Shown: positions 44,631 to 53,526 of the stretch, one piece after another | Layout: every line of letters starts with the position of its first letter | How positions within the stretch are numbered: the stretch's first letter is position 1 | Assembly: GCF_903815225.1 (NCBI RefSeq) | Contig: NZ_LR813084.1 | Location: forward strand, 5,542,001-5,606,000 | Length of the DNA stretch: 64,000 nt | Direction of reading: 5' to 3' | From: Delftia tsuruhatensis | GTDB lineage: Bacteria > Pseudomonadota > Gammaproteobacteria > Burkholderiales > Burkholderiaceae_C | Translations under genes and position numbers: made by a program | The notes under the pieces: generated by a model | Told to the model about the DNA's origin: nothing | What the model saw: only the letters and a program-made list of their open reading frames with translations | Databases searched by the model: none

Positions 44631-46313
44631 ATGCCCAGCTCCCCCGACCACCGATTCGGCGTTCTCGTCTGGCGACGCGACTCGCCCGAGCCCGTGGCGC
44701 GGCTGGGCCTGGCGCAGGAGCCGCTGCTGCATGCAGCCGTCGCCGAGGCCCTGGCCCGCGCGCACGGCGACGGGCACAACCCCATCGGCCATGGCCAGCT
44801 GCTGCACGTGGAAACACCGGGCCCGCGCGGCACGGTGGCCCGCCATGTGGCCGTGGTGCTGGCCGATGCCGAGGGCGAGGTCGCCCTGCTGCGCCCGGCC
44901 GACGAGGCGGCGGCGCTGTTCGACATGGTGGCCAGCGTGCCCTTCGCCTTCGCCATCCTCAACATGTTCCTGACCAACCCGTACCAGGCGATCACGGTGG
45001 CCGACCATGAAGGGCTGATGCGCTACATCAGCCCCGTGCACGAGAAGTTCTTCGGCCTGGCGCCCGGCACGGCCGCAGGCCGGCGCGCCGAGGACGTGAT
45101 CCCCAACTCGCGCCTGCCCCACGTGGTGCGCAGTGGCCGGGCCGAGATCGGCGACCTGCAGCAGCTGGGGCCGGGCGTGAGCCGCATCGTCAACCGCATG
45201 CCGGTCTACGAGGGCGGCGCCGTGGTGGGCGCCGTGGGCCAGGTCAGCTTCAGCGGCGTGGAGGCACTCAACCGCATGCAGCAGCGGCTGAACCAGCTGC
45301 ATGACGAGGTGCAGCACTACAAGCGCGAACTGAGCCAGTTGCGCGGCGGCACGCCCACGGCGCAGATGGTGGGCGCCAGCGCCCCCATGCAGAGGCTGGC
45401 CCGCGAGATCGACGCCGTGGCGCGGCTCGATGTGCCCGTGCTCATCCTGGGCGAGAGCGGCAGCGGCAAGGAGCTGGTGGCCCAGGCCCTGCATGCGCGC
45501 GGGCGCGATGCCGACGCGCCCCTGGTCAGCCTCAACCTCGCGGCCCTGCCGGCGACGCTGATCGAGTCCGAGCTGTTCGGCTACGAGGCCGGCGCCTTCA
45601 CGGGCGGGCGCAGGCAGGGCCAGCCCGGCAAGCTGGAGCAGGCCGAGGGCGGCACGCTCTTCCTCGACGAAGTGGCCGACATTCCCATGGAAATCCAGGT
45701 CAAGCTGCTGCGCGTGCTGGAGGACCGCCAGGTACAGCGCCTGGGCGCGCACAGCGGCCGGCAGGTGAACTTCCGCATCGTGGCCGCCACGCACCGCGAC
45801 CTGCGCGGCCTCATCGACAGCGGCCGCTTCCGGCTGGACCTGTTCTACCGCCTCAGCGGCGTGGTGCTGCATGTGCCCGCCCTGCGCCAGCGCCTGGAGG
45901 ACATCCCGGCCCTGGTGCAGCGCTTTGCCCAGTCGTTCTGCGAACGCAACGGCATTGCGCTGCCGCGCATCGCGCCTGGCGTCATGCCCTACCTGGCCCG
46001 CCAGGCCTGGCCCGGCAATGTGCGCCAGCTGCGCCAGCGCGTGGAAGAGGCCCTGGTGTTCTGCGACGGCCACCTGCTGGGCGTGGACAACTTCGCGCGC
46101 CACGAGGACCCGCTGGCCGGCGCGCGACCTTTGCCCGTTGCCGAGGCCGACATGCCGTCCACCGGCGCCGTGGCCCCGCTCAAGGACCAGGAGCGCCAGG
46201 CCATCCTGGACGCCATCGCGCGCTGCGGCGGCAACAAGAAGCTGGCCGCGCAGGAGCTGGGCATCTCGCGCTCCTACCTGTACAAGGTGCTGGGCGCGGC
46301 ATCGCCCGGCTGA
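44631..46313 (+). CDS. Sigma-54-dependent activator with PAS domain
   Basis: A 560-aa NtrC-family regulator. A variable N-terminus (1-95) precedes a PAS domain (about 97-210, QAITVADHEGLMRYISPVHE), the AAA+ domain (about 245-480; Walker A GESGSGKE at 274-281, Walker B GGTLFLDE at 341-348) and a Fis-type HTH (CGGNKKLAAQELGISRSYLY). The sigma-54 contact loop reads GAFTGG (321-326) instead of GAFTGA. The ATG at 44631 is preferred to earlier starts because the upstream DNA holds the paired activator sites. It probably activates the divergent carboxylase operon in response to its substrate. Confidence 0.88.
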   Translation: MPSSPDHRFGVLVWRRDSPEPVARLGLAQEPLLHAAVAEALARAHGDGHNPIGHGQLLHVETPGPRGTVARHVAVVLADAEGEVALLRPADEAAALFDMVASVPFAFAILNMFLTNPYQAITVADHEGLMRYISPVHEKFFGLAPGTAAGRRAEDVIPNSRLPHVVRSGRAEIGDLQQLGPGVSRIVNRMPVYEGGAVVGAVGQVSFSGVEALNRMQQRLNQLHDEVQHYKRELSQLRGGTPTAQMVGASAPMQRLAREIDAVARLDVPVLILGESGSGKELVAQALHARGRDADAPLVSLNLAALPATLIESELFGYEAGAFTGGRRQGQPGKLEQAEGGTLFLDEVADIPMEIQVKLLRVLEDRQVQRLGAHSGRQVNFRIVAATHRDLRGLIDSGRFRLDLFYRLSGVVLHVPALRQRLEDIPALVQRFAQSFCERNGIALPRIAPGVMPYLARQAWPGNVRQLRQRVEEALVFCDGHLLGVDNFARHEDPLAGARPLPVAEADMPSTGAVAPLKDQERQAILDAIARCGGNKKLAAQELGISRSYLYKVLGAASPG

Positions 46314-46417
46314 GCCTGTCGGGCCAAGGGCAGGGAATTCGAGACAGAGGCTGGCCGCACCGTTGCCATACTAGGCACCCGTACCCACTGCCGCCCCTGC
46401 CGCACCCGGCGCCCCGA

Positions 46418-47389
46418 ATGCAAGACACCCGAGACGCGCTCGAACAGCGCCAGATCCCCATCTACTTCGCCGCCGTGGCCCTGGCCGCAGCCGCCGCCTG
46501 GGCGCTGCCCGGCACGGGCGTGCTGGAGCGTGCCATCAACCCCGCGCTGGCGCTGATGCTGTACGTGACCTTCCTCCAGGTGCCCGTGGCCGAACTGCGG
46601 CGCGCCTTCGGCCAGGTGCGCTTCCTGGCCGCGCTGATGGTGGCCAACTTCATTGTGGTGCCGCTGCTGGTCTGGGCCCTGCTGCAGTTCCTGCCCACCG
46701 ACCCCCTGCTGCGCCTGGGCGCGCTGCTGGTGCTGCTGGCGCCCTGCATCGACTACGTGGTCACCTTCTCCCACCTGGGACGCGCCGACGCGCGCCTGCT
46801 GCTGGCGGCCACGCCGGCCCTCCTGATCGCGCAGATGCTGGCCCTGCCCGGCTACCTGGGCCTGTTCCTGGGTGACGATGCGGCGCGGCTGGTGCAGGCG
46901 GGGCCTTTCCTGCATGCGTTCGTGTGGCTGATCGCCGTGCCGCTGATCCTGGCGGCTGCCACGCAGCTATGGGCGGCGCGCAGCCGGCGCGGCGCCAGCA
47001 CCTCGGCATGGCTGGGCCTGCTGCCCGTGCCGGCCACGGCGCTGGTGCTGTTCGTGGTGATCGCCTCCGTGCTGCCCCAACTGGGCCCGGCCACGCAGGC
47101 GGCCTGGAGCGTGGTGCCGGTCTATGCGGCCTTCGCCGTGGCCGCGCCCCTGCTGGGCTGGCTGGTGGCACGCGCCTTCCAACTCCCGGCCCCCGCAGGC
47201 CGCGCCGTGGCGTTCAGCGCGGGCACGCGCAATTCGCTGGTCGTGCTGCCGCTGGCCCTGGCCGTGCCCGGCGCCATTCCCGTGCTGCCGGCCGTCATCG
47301 TCACGCAGACGCTGGTGGAGCTGCTGGCCGAGCTGGCCTATGTGCGGGTGATCGCGCGCTGGGGCCGTGACCAGACGCCTGCCCGGTGA
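46418..47389 (+). CDS. Acr3/bile-acid-symporter-type transporter
   Basis: A 323-aa protein with ten predicted helices, in the BART superfamily. NPALALMLYVTFLQVPVAEL and LLAPCIDYVVTFSHLGRAD resemble Acr3 arsenite exporters, including a cysteine in the APC motif; FSAGTRNSLVVLPLALAVP near residue 265 is the crossing segment. No arsR or arsC is nearby, so the arsenite assignment rests on family resemblance. It could move another anion. Confidence 0.7.
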   Translation: MQDTRDALEQRQIPIYFAAVALAAAAAWALPGTGVLERAINPALALMLYVTFLQVPVAELRRAFGQVRFLAALMVANFIVVPLLVWALLQFLPTDPLLRLGALLVLLAPCIDYVVTFSHLGRADARLLLAATPALLIAQMLALPGYLGLFLGDDAARLVQAGPFLHAFVWLIAVPLILAAATQLWAARSRRGASTSAWLGLLPVPATALVLFVVIASVLPQLGPATQAAWSVVPVYAAFAVAAPLLGWLVARAFQLPAPAGRAVAFSAGTRNSLVVLPLALAVPGAIPVLPAVIVTQTLVELLAELAYVRVIARWGRDQTPAR

Positions 47390-48718
47390 TCAGGCCCACA
47401 GCCGCCCCGCATTGGAGACCAGGAACAGCAGCAGGCCCACGGCGCCGCCGACCACGGTACCGTTGATGCGGATGTACTGCAGGTCCTTGCCGATGTGCAG
47501 TTCGATCAGCTCGGACAGCTCGCGCGCATCCCAGCGGCGCACCGTGTCGGCGATGTGCTGGGCCAGGAATTGCGAGACGTCGGGCGCCAGCGCCTGGGCC
47601 CAGCGCTTGAGGCGCTCGTTCATGGAACTGCGCAGCGCCTCGTCGTGCGCCAGCGACTGGCCCAGCCAGCGGCCCATGGCGGCGGTCTTGCGCGCCACCT
47701 GCGAATGCTCGTTGGCCAGGTCCGCCTGCAGCTTGGCGCGCAGGCCCAGCCACAGCGCCCGCAGGTAGCCGGCCAGCTTTTCGTCGTGCAGCAGGTAGTG
47801 GCGCAGCCGCCCGGCGCGCTCGGACATGGCGGGGTCGGACTGCAGCCGCGTGACCAGCCGGTCCACGGAGGCATCGAAGGCCTTGCGCATGTGGTGCTCG
47901 GGATTGCTGGCGATGTCCTGCAGCAGGCTGTCGAGCGCGCCCGCAATGGCACTGGCGCCCTTGTCGCTGAGCCAGTCCGTGGGCAGCATCTTTTCCTTGA
48001 GCGGATGCTCGCGCTTGAGCCACAGCACGATGGTCTGGGCGATCAGCACATGGGTCTCGGCCTCGCGCAGCACGCCGCTGACGCGGGCCAGCACATCGTC
48101 CAGCACGGCCTGGTGTCGGCCGTCCTTGGTCAGCCCCGACAGCAGATCCGCCGCCGCGCGAGGCAGGTCCACCTGGGCCAGCAAGGCCTTGAATGCCTGG
48201 GTCAGGAACCGCTCCACCTGCCGGTCCTGCACCATCTCCAGCGCCGCCAGCGCCAGGCGCGCCACCTGCCGCCCCAGCAGGGTGCTGTTGGCCGGCGTGG
48301 TCAGCCAGCCGGCCAGCACGCGCGCGGGATCATGGCGCTCGATCAAGGCCACCAGGGACGGCCCATCCAGGAATTTGTCGCGCACGAAATTCGCCAGGTT
48401 GGCGCCGATGCGGTCCTTGTTGCGCGGGATGATCGCCGTGTGGCGGCCCACCAGGGGCAGGGGAATGTGGCGGAACAGCGCCGACACCGCGAACCAGTCG
48501 GCCAGCGCGCCGACCAGGGACGCTTCGGTCACGGCCTTGATGCAGGCCAGCCACAGCGGCACATGCTGCCAGTGCGCGGCGGCCACCGACGAGGCCACGA
48601 AGCCCAGGGCCACGCACAGCAAGAGCGCCAGGGGCAGGCGCTTGGCCGCGTTCAGCGTTTGGCGTTGTTCCGGCGACAGCATGGACCGCAGCATAGCGCC
48701 GGTCATCGCCACCGGCAT
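47390..48718 (-). CDS. DUF445 membrane protein
   Basis: A 442-aa DUF445 protein. An N-terminal transmembrane helix (RLPLALLLCVALGFVASSVA), then WLACIKAVTEASLVGALADWFAVSALFRHIPLP and IPRNKDRIGANLANFVRDKF, which are the family signature, a long helical cytoplasmic or periplasmic part and a C-terminal helix (GTVVGGAVGLLLFLV). Function unknown. Four in-frame ATGs (48718, 48706, 48694, 48682) are possible; none has a clear ribosome site. Confidence 0.82.
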   Translation of the reverse strand: MPVAMTGAMLRSMLSPEQRQTLNAAKRLPLALLLCVALGFVASSVAAAHWQHVPLWLACIKAVTEASLVGALADWFAVSALFRHIPLPLVGRHTAIIPRNKDRIGANLANFVRDKFLDGPSLVALIERHDPARVLAGWLTTPANSTLLGRQVARLALAALEMVQDRQVERFLTQAFKALLAQVDLPRAAADLLSGLTKDGRHQAVLDDVLARVSGVLREAETHVLIAQTIVLWLKREHPLKEKMLPTDWLSDKGASAIAGALDSLLQDIASNPEHHMRKAFDASVDRLVTRLQSDPAMSERAGRLRHYLLHDEKLAGYLRALWLGLRAKLQADLANEHSQVARKTAAMGRWLGQSLAHDEALRSSMNERLKRWAQALAPDVSQFLAQHIADTVRRWDARELSELIELHIGKDLQYIRINGTVVGGAVGLLLFLVSNAGRLWA

Positions 48719-48814
48719 GACGGCCCTGGCGCCAATGCCTGTCAGCCGGCGCCTGCCTTCGGATTGCGCGGACAATACCGGCTTTCTTCAGAACCCTCTT
48801 GCGAGAACAAGACC

Positions 48815-49072
48815 ATGACCGACGCCAACGCCTCCGCCGAGCGCCCCGCCCTGCCCGACCACCTGTCCATCGATCCGCGCAGCCCGCACCATGTGGCGGC
48901 GGTGTTCGAGCATGACATCGGCATCCGCTTCAATGGCAAGGAGCGGTTCGATGTCGAGGAGTATTGCGTGAGCGAGGGGTGGATCAAGGTGCCTGCGGGC
49001 AAGACGCTGGATCGCAAGGGGCGGCCGTTGCTGATCAAGCTCAAGGGAGCTGTCGAGGCGTTCTACCGCTGA
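48815..49072 (+). CDS. DUF3297 family protein
   Basis: An 85-aa protein matching DUF3297 end to end: LPDHLSIDPRSPHHVAAVFE, IGIRFNGKERFDVEEYCVSE and GWIKVPAGKTLDRKGRPLL. Small soluble protein of unknown role, common in Proteobacteria. It is divergent from the DUF445 gene and convergent with hmp; a strong hairpin lies in the convergent gap. Confidence 0.85.
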   Translation: MTDANASAERPALPDHLSIDPRSPHHVAAVFEHDIGIRFNGKERFDVEEYCVSEGWIKVPAGKTLDRKGRPLLIKLKGAVEAFYR

Positions 49073-49094
49073 TTCCGTTTCTGGTTTTTGATTC

Positions 49095-49124
49095 TGTCGC
49101 GCCTCTGGCGACAGAGGCGCGACA
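49095..49124. terminator. 13-bp GCGA-loop hairpin between convergent genes
   Basis: TGTCGCGCCTCTG (49095-49107) and CAGAGGCGCGACA (49112-49124) pair without mismatch around the tetraloop GCGA. It sits between the DUF3297 and hmp stops. No T-run follows on either strand, so it may act as a bidirectional pause or mRNA 3'-end protector rather than a classic terminator. Confidence 0.55.
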
Positions 49125-49159
49125 AGCTCAAACATCGCCAGCAGGCAGGACAAAAAAAC

Positions 49160-50365
49160 TCAGGCCAGCGCCTCAGCCGGCCCAAAAAACTCATACCGCA
49201 CCTGCTCCTGCGGCACCCCCAGCCCCCCCAAGGATGCCTTCACCGACCGCATGAACCCACGAGGACCGAGGAAGTAAACGTCGGCATCGGCACAAGGCAG
49301 CCACTGTTCCAGCAGCTCGGTGGTCAGCAGCCCCTGCGCATCCACCGCATCGCCCTCCTGCACGCGGTCATAGCAGTAATAGCGCGTCAGCTGCGGATGC
49401 GAAGCGGCCAACGCATCCACATGCTCGCGGAACGCATGCACCCCGCGCTCGCGCGCGCAGTGGATGAAGACCACGGGCCGCTTGCCGGGCAGGGCCGCAT
49501 CCAGCATGGGCAGGGTGGGCGTGATGCCCACGCCGCCGCTGATCAGCACCAGCGGACGCTCGCCGGGCTGCAGCGTGAAATGGCCCGCGGGCGGGAACAG
49601 CCCCAGCGTGTCGCCGACCCGGACCTGGTCGTGCAGGAAGTTGGACACCTTGCCACCGGCCTCGCGCTTGACGCTGATGCGCAGGCTGCGGCCGTCGGCC
49701 GGGGCGGACAGCGAGTAGTTGCGCCGCTGCTCCTGGCCGTCCACCATCAGGCGCAGGCCGATGTACTGGCCGGGCTGGTGGGCCATGACGGGGCCGCCGT
49801 CGGCCGGCACCAGGTAGAACGAGGTGATCTCGGCGCTTTCCGCCACCTTGTCCTCCACCACGAAGGCGCGCTCGCCACGCCAGCCGCCCTTGGCCGCCGC
49901 CGTGCGGTCATAGGCCTGGCGTTCGGCGCCGATCAGGATGTCGGCCAGCTGCTGGTAGGCGGCGCCCCAGGCAGCTATGACCTCGTCGGTGGCGATCTCG
50001 GCGCCCAGCACTTCGCGGATGGCGCGCAGCAGGCAGGTGCCGACGATGGGGTAGTGCTCGGGCTGCACCTGCAGCGCGACGTGCTTGTTGATGATCTGCG
50101 CGGGCAGATCGCCCAGGGCTTCAAGCCGGTCGATGTGCCTGGCGTACATGAGCACGCTATAGGCCAGGGCGCGCGGCTGGGCACCGCTTTGCTGGTGGGC
50201 CATGTTGAACAGGGCGCGCACCTCGGGGTACTCGCCGAGCATGGTCTGGTAGAAGTGGGTGATCAGCGCCTCGCCGCCGGTTTCAAGCAGCGGGACGGTG
50301 GATTGGACGATGGCACGTTGGCGGTCGGTCAGCACGGAAAACTCCTTGGGTACGGGGACGGACAT
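49160..50365 (-). CDS. hmp: Nitric-oxide dioxygenase (flavohemoglobin)
   Basis: A 401-aa Hmp. The globin domain (about 8-145) carries the proximal haem ligand H95 in INKHVALQV and distal Y39 and Q58. The FAD domain follows (about 160-265, RNYSLSAPAD) and then the NAD domain (about 270-400, LVLISGGVGITPTLPML and CARERGVHAFREH). It converts NO to nitrate using oxygen and NADH. A -24/-12 promoter and three NorR boxes in the gap shared with norR show that it is NO-induced. The ATG at 50365 gives normal family length. Confidence 0.95.
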   Translation of the reverse strand: MSVPVPKEFSVLTDRQRAIVQSTVPLLETGGEALITHFYQTMLGEYPEVRALFNMAHQQSGAQPRALAYSVLMYARHIDRLEALGDLPAQIINKHVALQVQPEHYPIVGTCLLRAIREVLGAEIATDEVIAAWGAAYQQLADILIGAERQAYDRTAAAKGGWRGERAFVVEDKVAESAEITSFYLVPADGGPVMAHQPGQYIGLRLMVDGQEQRRNYSLSAPADGRSLRISVKREAGGKVSNFLHDQVRVGDTLGLFPPAGHFTLQPGERPLVLISGGVGITPTLPMLDAALPGKRPVVFIHCARERGVHAFREHVDALAASHPQLTRYYCYDRVQEGDAVDAQGLLTTELLEQWLPCADADVYFLGPRGFMRSVKASLGGLGVPQEQVRYEFFGPAEALA

Positions 50366-50398
50366 GCCCGGTGCGATGCCGGGCGTGCCTTGACAAAG

Positions 50399-50413
50399 GC
50401 AAGCGCCGTGCCA
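50399..50413 (-). promoter_or_regulatory. Sigma-54 promoter of hmp
   Basis: On the minus strand, TGGCACGGCGCTTGC matches TGGCACG-N4-TTGC exactly. Transcription would begin near 50387, about 22 bases ahead of the hmp ATG. NorR, encoded divergently, is a sigma-54 activator. Confidence 0.88.
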
Positions 50414-50454
50414 GGACTGCAGCCCTTGCAGAACAAGGGTTTGGCGTTTCATGC

Positions 50455-50465
50455 GTCAATATGAC
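50455..50465. promoter_or_regulatory. NorR box 1
   Basis: GTCAATATGAC fits the NorR core GT-N7-AC and is a perfect dyad (GTCA/TGAC). It is the box nearest the hmp promoter, about 42 bases above its -24 element. Confidence 0.7.
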
Positions 50466-50479
50466 CTTCTTCAAAACGA

Positions 50480-50490
50480 GTCTTTTTGAC
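50480..50490. promoter_or_regulatory. NorR box 2
   Basis: GTCTTTTTGAC, again GT-N7-AC with GTC/GAC arms, centred 25 bases from box 1. Confidence 0.65.
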
Positions 50491-50500
50491 AGCTATCGCA

Positions 50501-50511
50501 GTCTTTATGAC
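50501..50511. promoter_or_regulatory. NorR box 3, overlapping the norR start
   Basis: GTCTTTATGAC, GT-N7-AC, centred 21 bases from box 2. The norR ATG (50507) lies inside it, so binding here would also repress norR itself. Confidence 0.65.
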
Positions 50512-52072
50512 GACATCCATCGCCCTGCATGCCCTGACGCCCCTGGTGGCCGACCTGGCCCGGGACCTGCCCGAGCGCGAGCGCTTTCGCCGCCTGCTGG
50601 CCGCCCTGCGCGCCGTGCTGCCGGCCGATGCCGCCGCCCTGCTGCGCCTGGAGGGCGAATGGCTGAAGCCCGTGGCCATCGACGGCCTGGTACCCGATGC
50701 GCTGGGGCGGCGCTTTCGCATTGCCGAGCACCCGCGCTTCGCCCACCTGCTGGCCGCTGGCCAGGCCACGCGCTTCGCCCCCGACAGCCCGCTGCCCGAC
50801 CCCTATGACGGCCTCATCGCCCAGGGCCATGGCCCCCTGGAAGTCCACGACTGCATGGGCTGCGTGCTGCTGGCCGGCGGCCTGCCCTGGGGCCTGCTGA
50901 CGCTGGATGCGCTGGACACGGGGCGCTTCGCCGACCCGGCCGCGCTGGCGGCACTGCAGGCCTTCAGCAACCTCGCGGCCGCCACCGTCACCACGGCCGA
51001 GCGGCTGCGCCAGCTGGCGCGCAGCGCACGCGCCCTGCCGGCGCACGGGGCGCCATCCGGGGGGGAGCCATCGCGTCCGCTGATCGGCCAGAGCCCGGCC
51101 ATGCGCGCGCTGCAAAGGGACATCGCCCTGGTCGCGGCCAGCGACCTGAGCGTGCTGATCACGGGCGAGACCGGCACGGGCAAGGAGCTGGTGGCCCAGG
51201 CCGTGCATGCGCAATCGGCGCGCGCGGGCCGGCCGCTGGTCAGCATCAATTGCGCGGCCCTGCCCGACAACCTGGTGGAAAGCGAGCTGTTCGGCCATGT
51301 GCGCGGCGCCTTCACCGGCGCGCTGTCCGAGCGCAGCGGCAAGTTCGAGCAGGCGCACCAGGGCACGCTGTTCCTGGACGAGGTGGGTGAACTCTCCCTG
51401 GCCGTGCAGGCCAAGCTGCTGCGCGTGCTGCAAAGCGGCCAGCTGCAGCGCCTGGGCTCGGACCGCGAGCACCATGTGGACGTGCGCGTGATCGCCGCCA
51501 CCAACCGCGACCTGGCGGCCGAGGTGGCGGCCGGCCGCATGCGCGCCGACTTCTTTCACCGCTTGAGCGTCTACCCGCTGCACGTGCCCGCGCTGCGCGA
51601 GCGCGACAGCGATGTGCTGATGCTGGCCGGCTTCTTCCTCGAGGAAAACCGCTCGCGCCTGGGCCTGGGCGGCCTGCGCCTGCATCCGGCCGCGCAATCG
51701 GCCCTGCTGGCGCAGGACTGGCCCGGCAATGTGCGGGAGCTGGAGCATCGGGTCAGCCGCGGCGTGCTGCGCGCCCTGAGCCGCACGCCCGCCCCCGCAG
51801 GCGGCCGGACCCGCATCGTCACACTGGCATCCGCCGACCTCCGGGATGAACCCCGGGCCTCGGAGGCGGCGGCCCGGTCAGCCACAACATCTGCGCAGGC
51901 GCTACCCCCCAGCCCCCAGGGTCTGCGCGAAGCCGTGGAAAGCTACGAGCGCGGCCTGATCGAAGCCAGCCTGCAGCGTCACAACGGCAGCTGGGCCGCC
52001 GCCGCGCGGGAGTTGCAGATGGACCGCGCCAACCTGCAGCGGCTGGCGCGAAGGCTGGGACTGGTCAGGTAG
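50507..52072 (+). CDS. norR: NO-responsive sigma-54 activator NorR
   Basis: A 521-aa NorR. The N-terminal GAF domain (about 1-170) senses NO through a mononuclear iron; the presumed ligands D and C are visible in LPDPYDGL, EVHDCMG and LLTLDAL. The AAA+ domain (about 190-425) has Walker A TGETGTGKE, an intact GAFTGA loop and Walker B GTLFLDEVGEL. The C-terminal HTH is HNGSWAAAARELQMDRANLQ. It activates the divergent hmp gene through three boxes in the intergenic gap. ATG at 50507 is chosen over an upstream TTG. Confidence 0.93.
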   Translation: MTTSIALHALTPLVADLARDLPERERFRRLLAALRAVLPADAAALLRLEGEWLKPVAIDGLVPDALGRRFRIAEHPRFAHLLAAGQATRFAPDSPLPDPYDGLIAQGHGPLEVHDCMGCVLLAGGLPWGLLTLDALDTGRFADPAALAALQAFSNLAAATVTTAERLRQLARSARALPAHGAPSGGEPSRPLIGQSPAMRALQRDIALVAASDLSVLITGETGTGKELVAQAVHAQSARAGRPLVSINCAALPDNLVESELFGHVRGAFTGALSERSGKFEQAHQGTLFLDEVGELSLAVQAKLLRVLQSGQLQRLGSDREHHVDVRVIAATNRDLAAEVAAGRMRADFFHRLSVYPLHVPALRERDSDVLMLAGFFLEENRSRLGLGGLRLHPAAQSALLAQDWPGNVRELEHRVSRGVLRALSRTPAPAGGRTRIVTLASADLRDEPRASEAAARSATTSAQALPPSPQGLREAVESYERGLIEASLQRHNGSWAAAARELQMDRANLQRLARRLGLVR

Positions 52073-52985
52073 GACGCCGCAGCGAGCGCAGCCAGCCATG
52101 CCCGCTGACCAGCAGCACCCCGGCCAGCACCATCAGCGCCCCGGCCAGGAAATGCGCCTCGATGGGCTCGTGCAGCAGCCAGGCGCCGAGCAGCACGCCA
52201 AAGATCGGTGTCATGAACGAGAACACGCCCAGGCGCGTGGCCAGGTAGCGGGTCAGCAGCCAGAACCAGACGAGAAAGCTCGCGAAGCTGACCACCACGG
52301 CCTGGAAGGCCAGCGCCGCCCAGGCCACGGGCGTGGGCTCGAAGCGGGTCTGGCCCAGCAGCAAGGCAGCCAGCATCAGCAGCACGAAGGCGGCCACCAG
52401 CTGGTACAGCAGGGTCTGTGCGGCCGGCAAGGCCGCCAGCCGGGTGCTGCGGATCACCACCGTGGTCGCGCCCCAGGCCGCGCCCGCGCCCAGGGCCATG
52501 AGGTCACCCGCCAGCGTCGCGGCCACCGGGCCGCCTCCGGCCTTGGAGCCCCCCAGGAAGGACAGGGCAATGCCCGCGAAGGCCAGCGCAATCCCCAGCC
52601 ACTGCAGCGGCACCAGCCTTTCGCTGGGCAGCTTGAAGTGCAGCCCCAGCGCGGCGAAGGCGGGCGCGGAGTACAGGAAGACCACCACATGGGCGGCCGA
52701 GGTGTGGTTCAGGCTCTCGCCCACCAGCAGGTATTCGACGGCGAACAGCACGCCCACCAGCAGGCCGGCGCGCCAGCTGCCGTCGCGCCACTGCACGCGC
52801 ATGCCGCGCCAGCGCATGAACAGCCACACCAGCACGGCGCCCGCGCCCGAGCGCAGCGCGATCTGCAGCGTGGGCGCGATGGCATCGGCCGTGGCCTTGA
52901 GCAGGACCTGCTGCAGGCTCCAGACCAGGCACAGGATGAGCATCAGCACGGCGGCGCGTGCGTCCAGCGGTTGGCGAGAGTCCAC
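52065..52985 (-). CDS. DMT/EamA family transporter
   Basis: A 306-aa inner-membrane protein with ten helices in two EamA repeats (LMLILCLVWSLQQVLLKATA; LAGDLMALGAGAAWGATTVV). Such exporters move amino acids or other metabolites; the substrate is unknown. The start is GTG at 52985 with AAAGGGAAA upstream. Convergent with norR (eight-base overlap of the 3' ends), and followed upstream by the FKBP terminator. Confidence 0.85.
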   Translation of the reverse strand: MDSRQPLDARAAVLMLILCLVWSLQQVLLKATADAIAPTLQIALRSGAGAVLVWLFMRWRGMRVQWRDGSWRAGLLVGVLFAVEYLLVGESLNHTSAAHVVVFLYSAPAFAALGLHFKLPSERLVPLQWLGIALAFAGIALSFLGGSKAGGGPVAATLAGDLMALGAGAAWGATTVVIRSTRLAALPAAQTLLYQLVAAFVLLMLAALLLGQTRFEPTPVAWAALAFQAVVVSFASFLVWFWLLTRYLATRLGVFSFMTPIFGVLLGAWLLHEPIEAHFLAGALMVLAGVLLVSGHGWLRSLRRPT

Positions 52986-53008
52986 GACGTTTCCCTTTCA
53001 GCGACCGT

Positions 53009-53035
53009 AAAAAAGCCGGCGCGCGGGCCGGCTTT
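53009..53035 (-). terminator. Rho-independent terminator after the FKBP gene
   Basis: AAAGCCGGC (53012-53020) pairs with GCCGGCTTT (53027-53035) around a six-base loop. On the minus strand the stem runs into a T-run (53014-53009). It ends the leftward FKBP transcript just before the DMT gene. Confidence 0.8.
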
Positions 53036-53073
53036 GCATCAAGCGCGTTCAGGCCCGGCCAGCGGGCACGCCA

Positions 53074-53493
53074 TCACTTGATACCCAGCAGTTCCACCTC
53101 GAAGTTCAGCGTGGCGTTGGGCGGGATCGCGCTGCCCGCGCCACGGCTGCCGTAGGCGATGGAGGGCGGGCAGGTCAGCCTGGCCTTGCCGCCGACCTTC
53201 ATCTTCTGCACGCCTTCGGTCCAGCAGGGGATGACGCCGTTGAGCGGGAATTCGATGGGCTGGCCGCGCGCGATGGAGCTGTCGAAGTCCTTGCCCGTGT
53301 CGGGGAAGTAGCCACGGTAGTGCACGCGCACGGTGTCGCTGGCCTTGGGGCTGGCACCCGTGCCGTCCTTGAGGCTTTCATAGACCAGACCGCTGGCCGT
53401 GGTGACGGGTTCGGCCGCATGCGCAGCCACGCCGGTCAGTGCGGCCAGCATCAGGCCGCAGGAGGCAGCCAGGGTGGTGAGGGTCTTGTTCAT
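53074..53493 (-). CDS. Periplasmic FKBP-type peptidyl-prolyl isomerase
   Basis: A 139-aa FKBP with signal peptide (LAASCGLMLAALTGVAAHAA) and a single FKBP domain: VRVHYRGYFPDTGKDFDSSI, GVIPCWTEGVQKMKVGGKAR, IPPNATLNFEVELLGIK. It catalyses proline isomerisation during folding in the periplasm. The gene is monocistronic, closed by the terminator at 53009-53035. Confidence 0.92.
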   Translation of the reverse strand: MNKTLTTLAASCGLMLAALTGVAAHAAEPVTTASGLVYESLKDGTGASPKASDTVRVHYRGYFPDTGKDFDSSIARGQPIEFPLNGVIPCWTEGVQKMKVGGKARLTCPPSIAYGSRGAGSAIPPNATLNFEVELLGIK

Positions 53494-53526
53494 CAGGGTT
53501 CTTTCAATGCAATGTTTGCGACAGGT

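Noticed and set aside
46418..47389. An arsenic-resistance operon around the Acr3-like gene
   Set aside because: No arsR, arsC or arsH is adjacent, so only the single transporter is reported.
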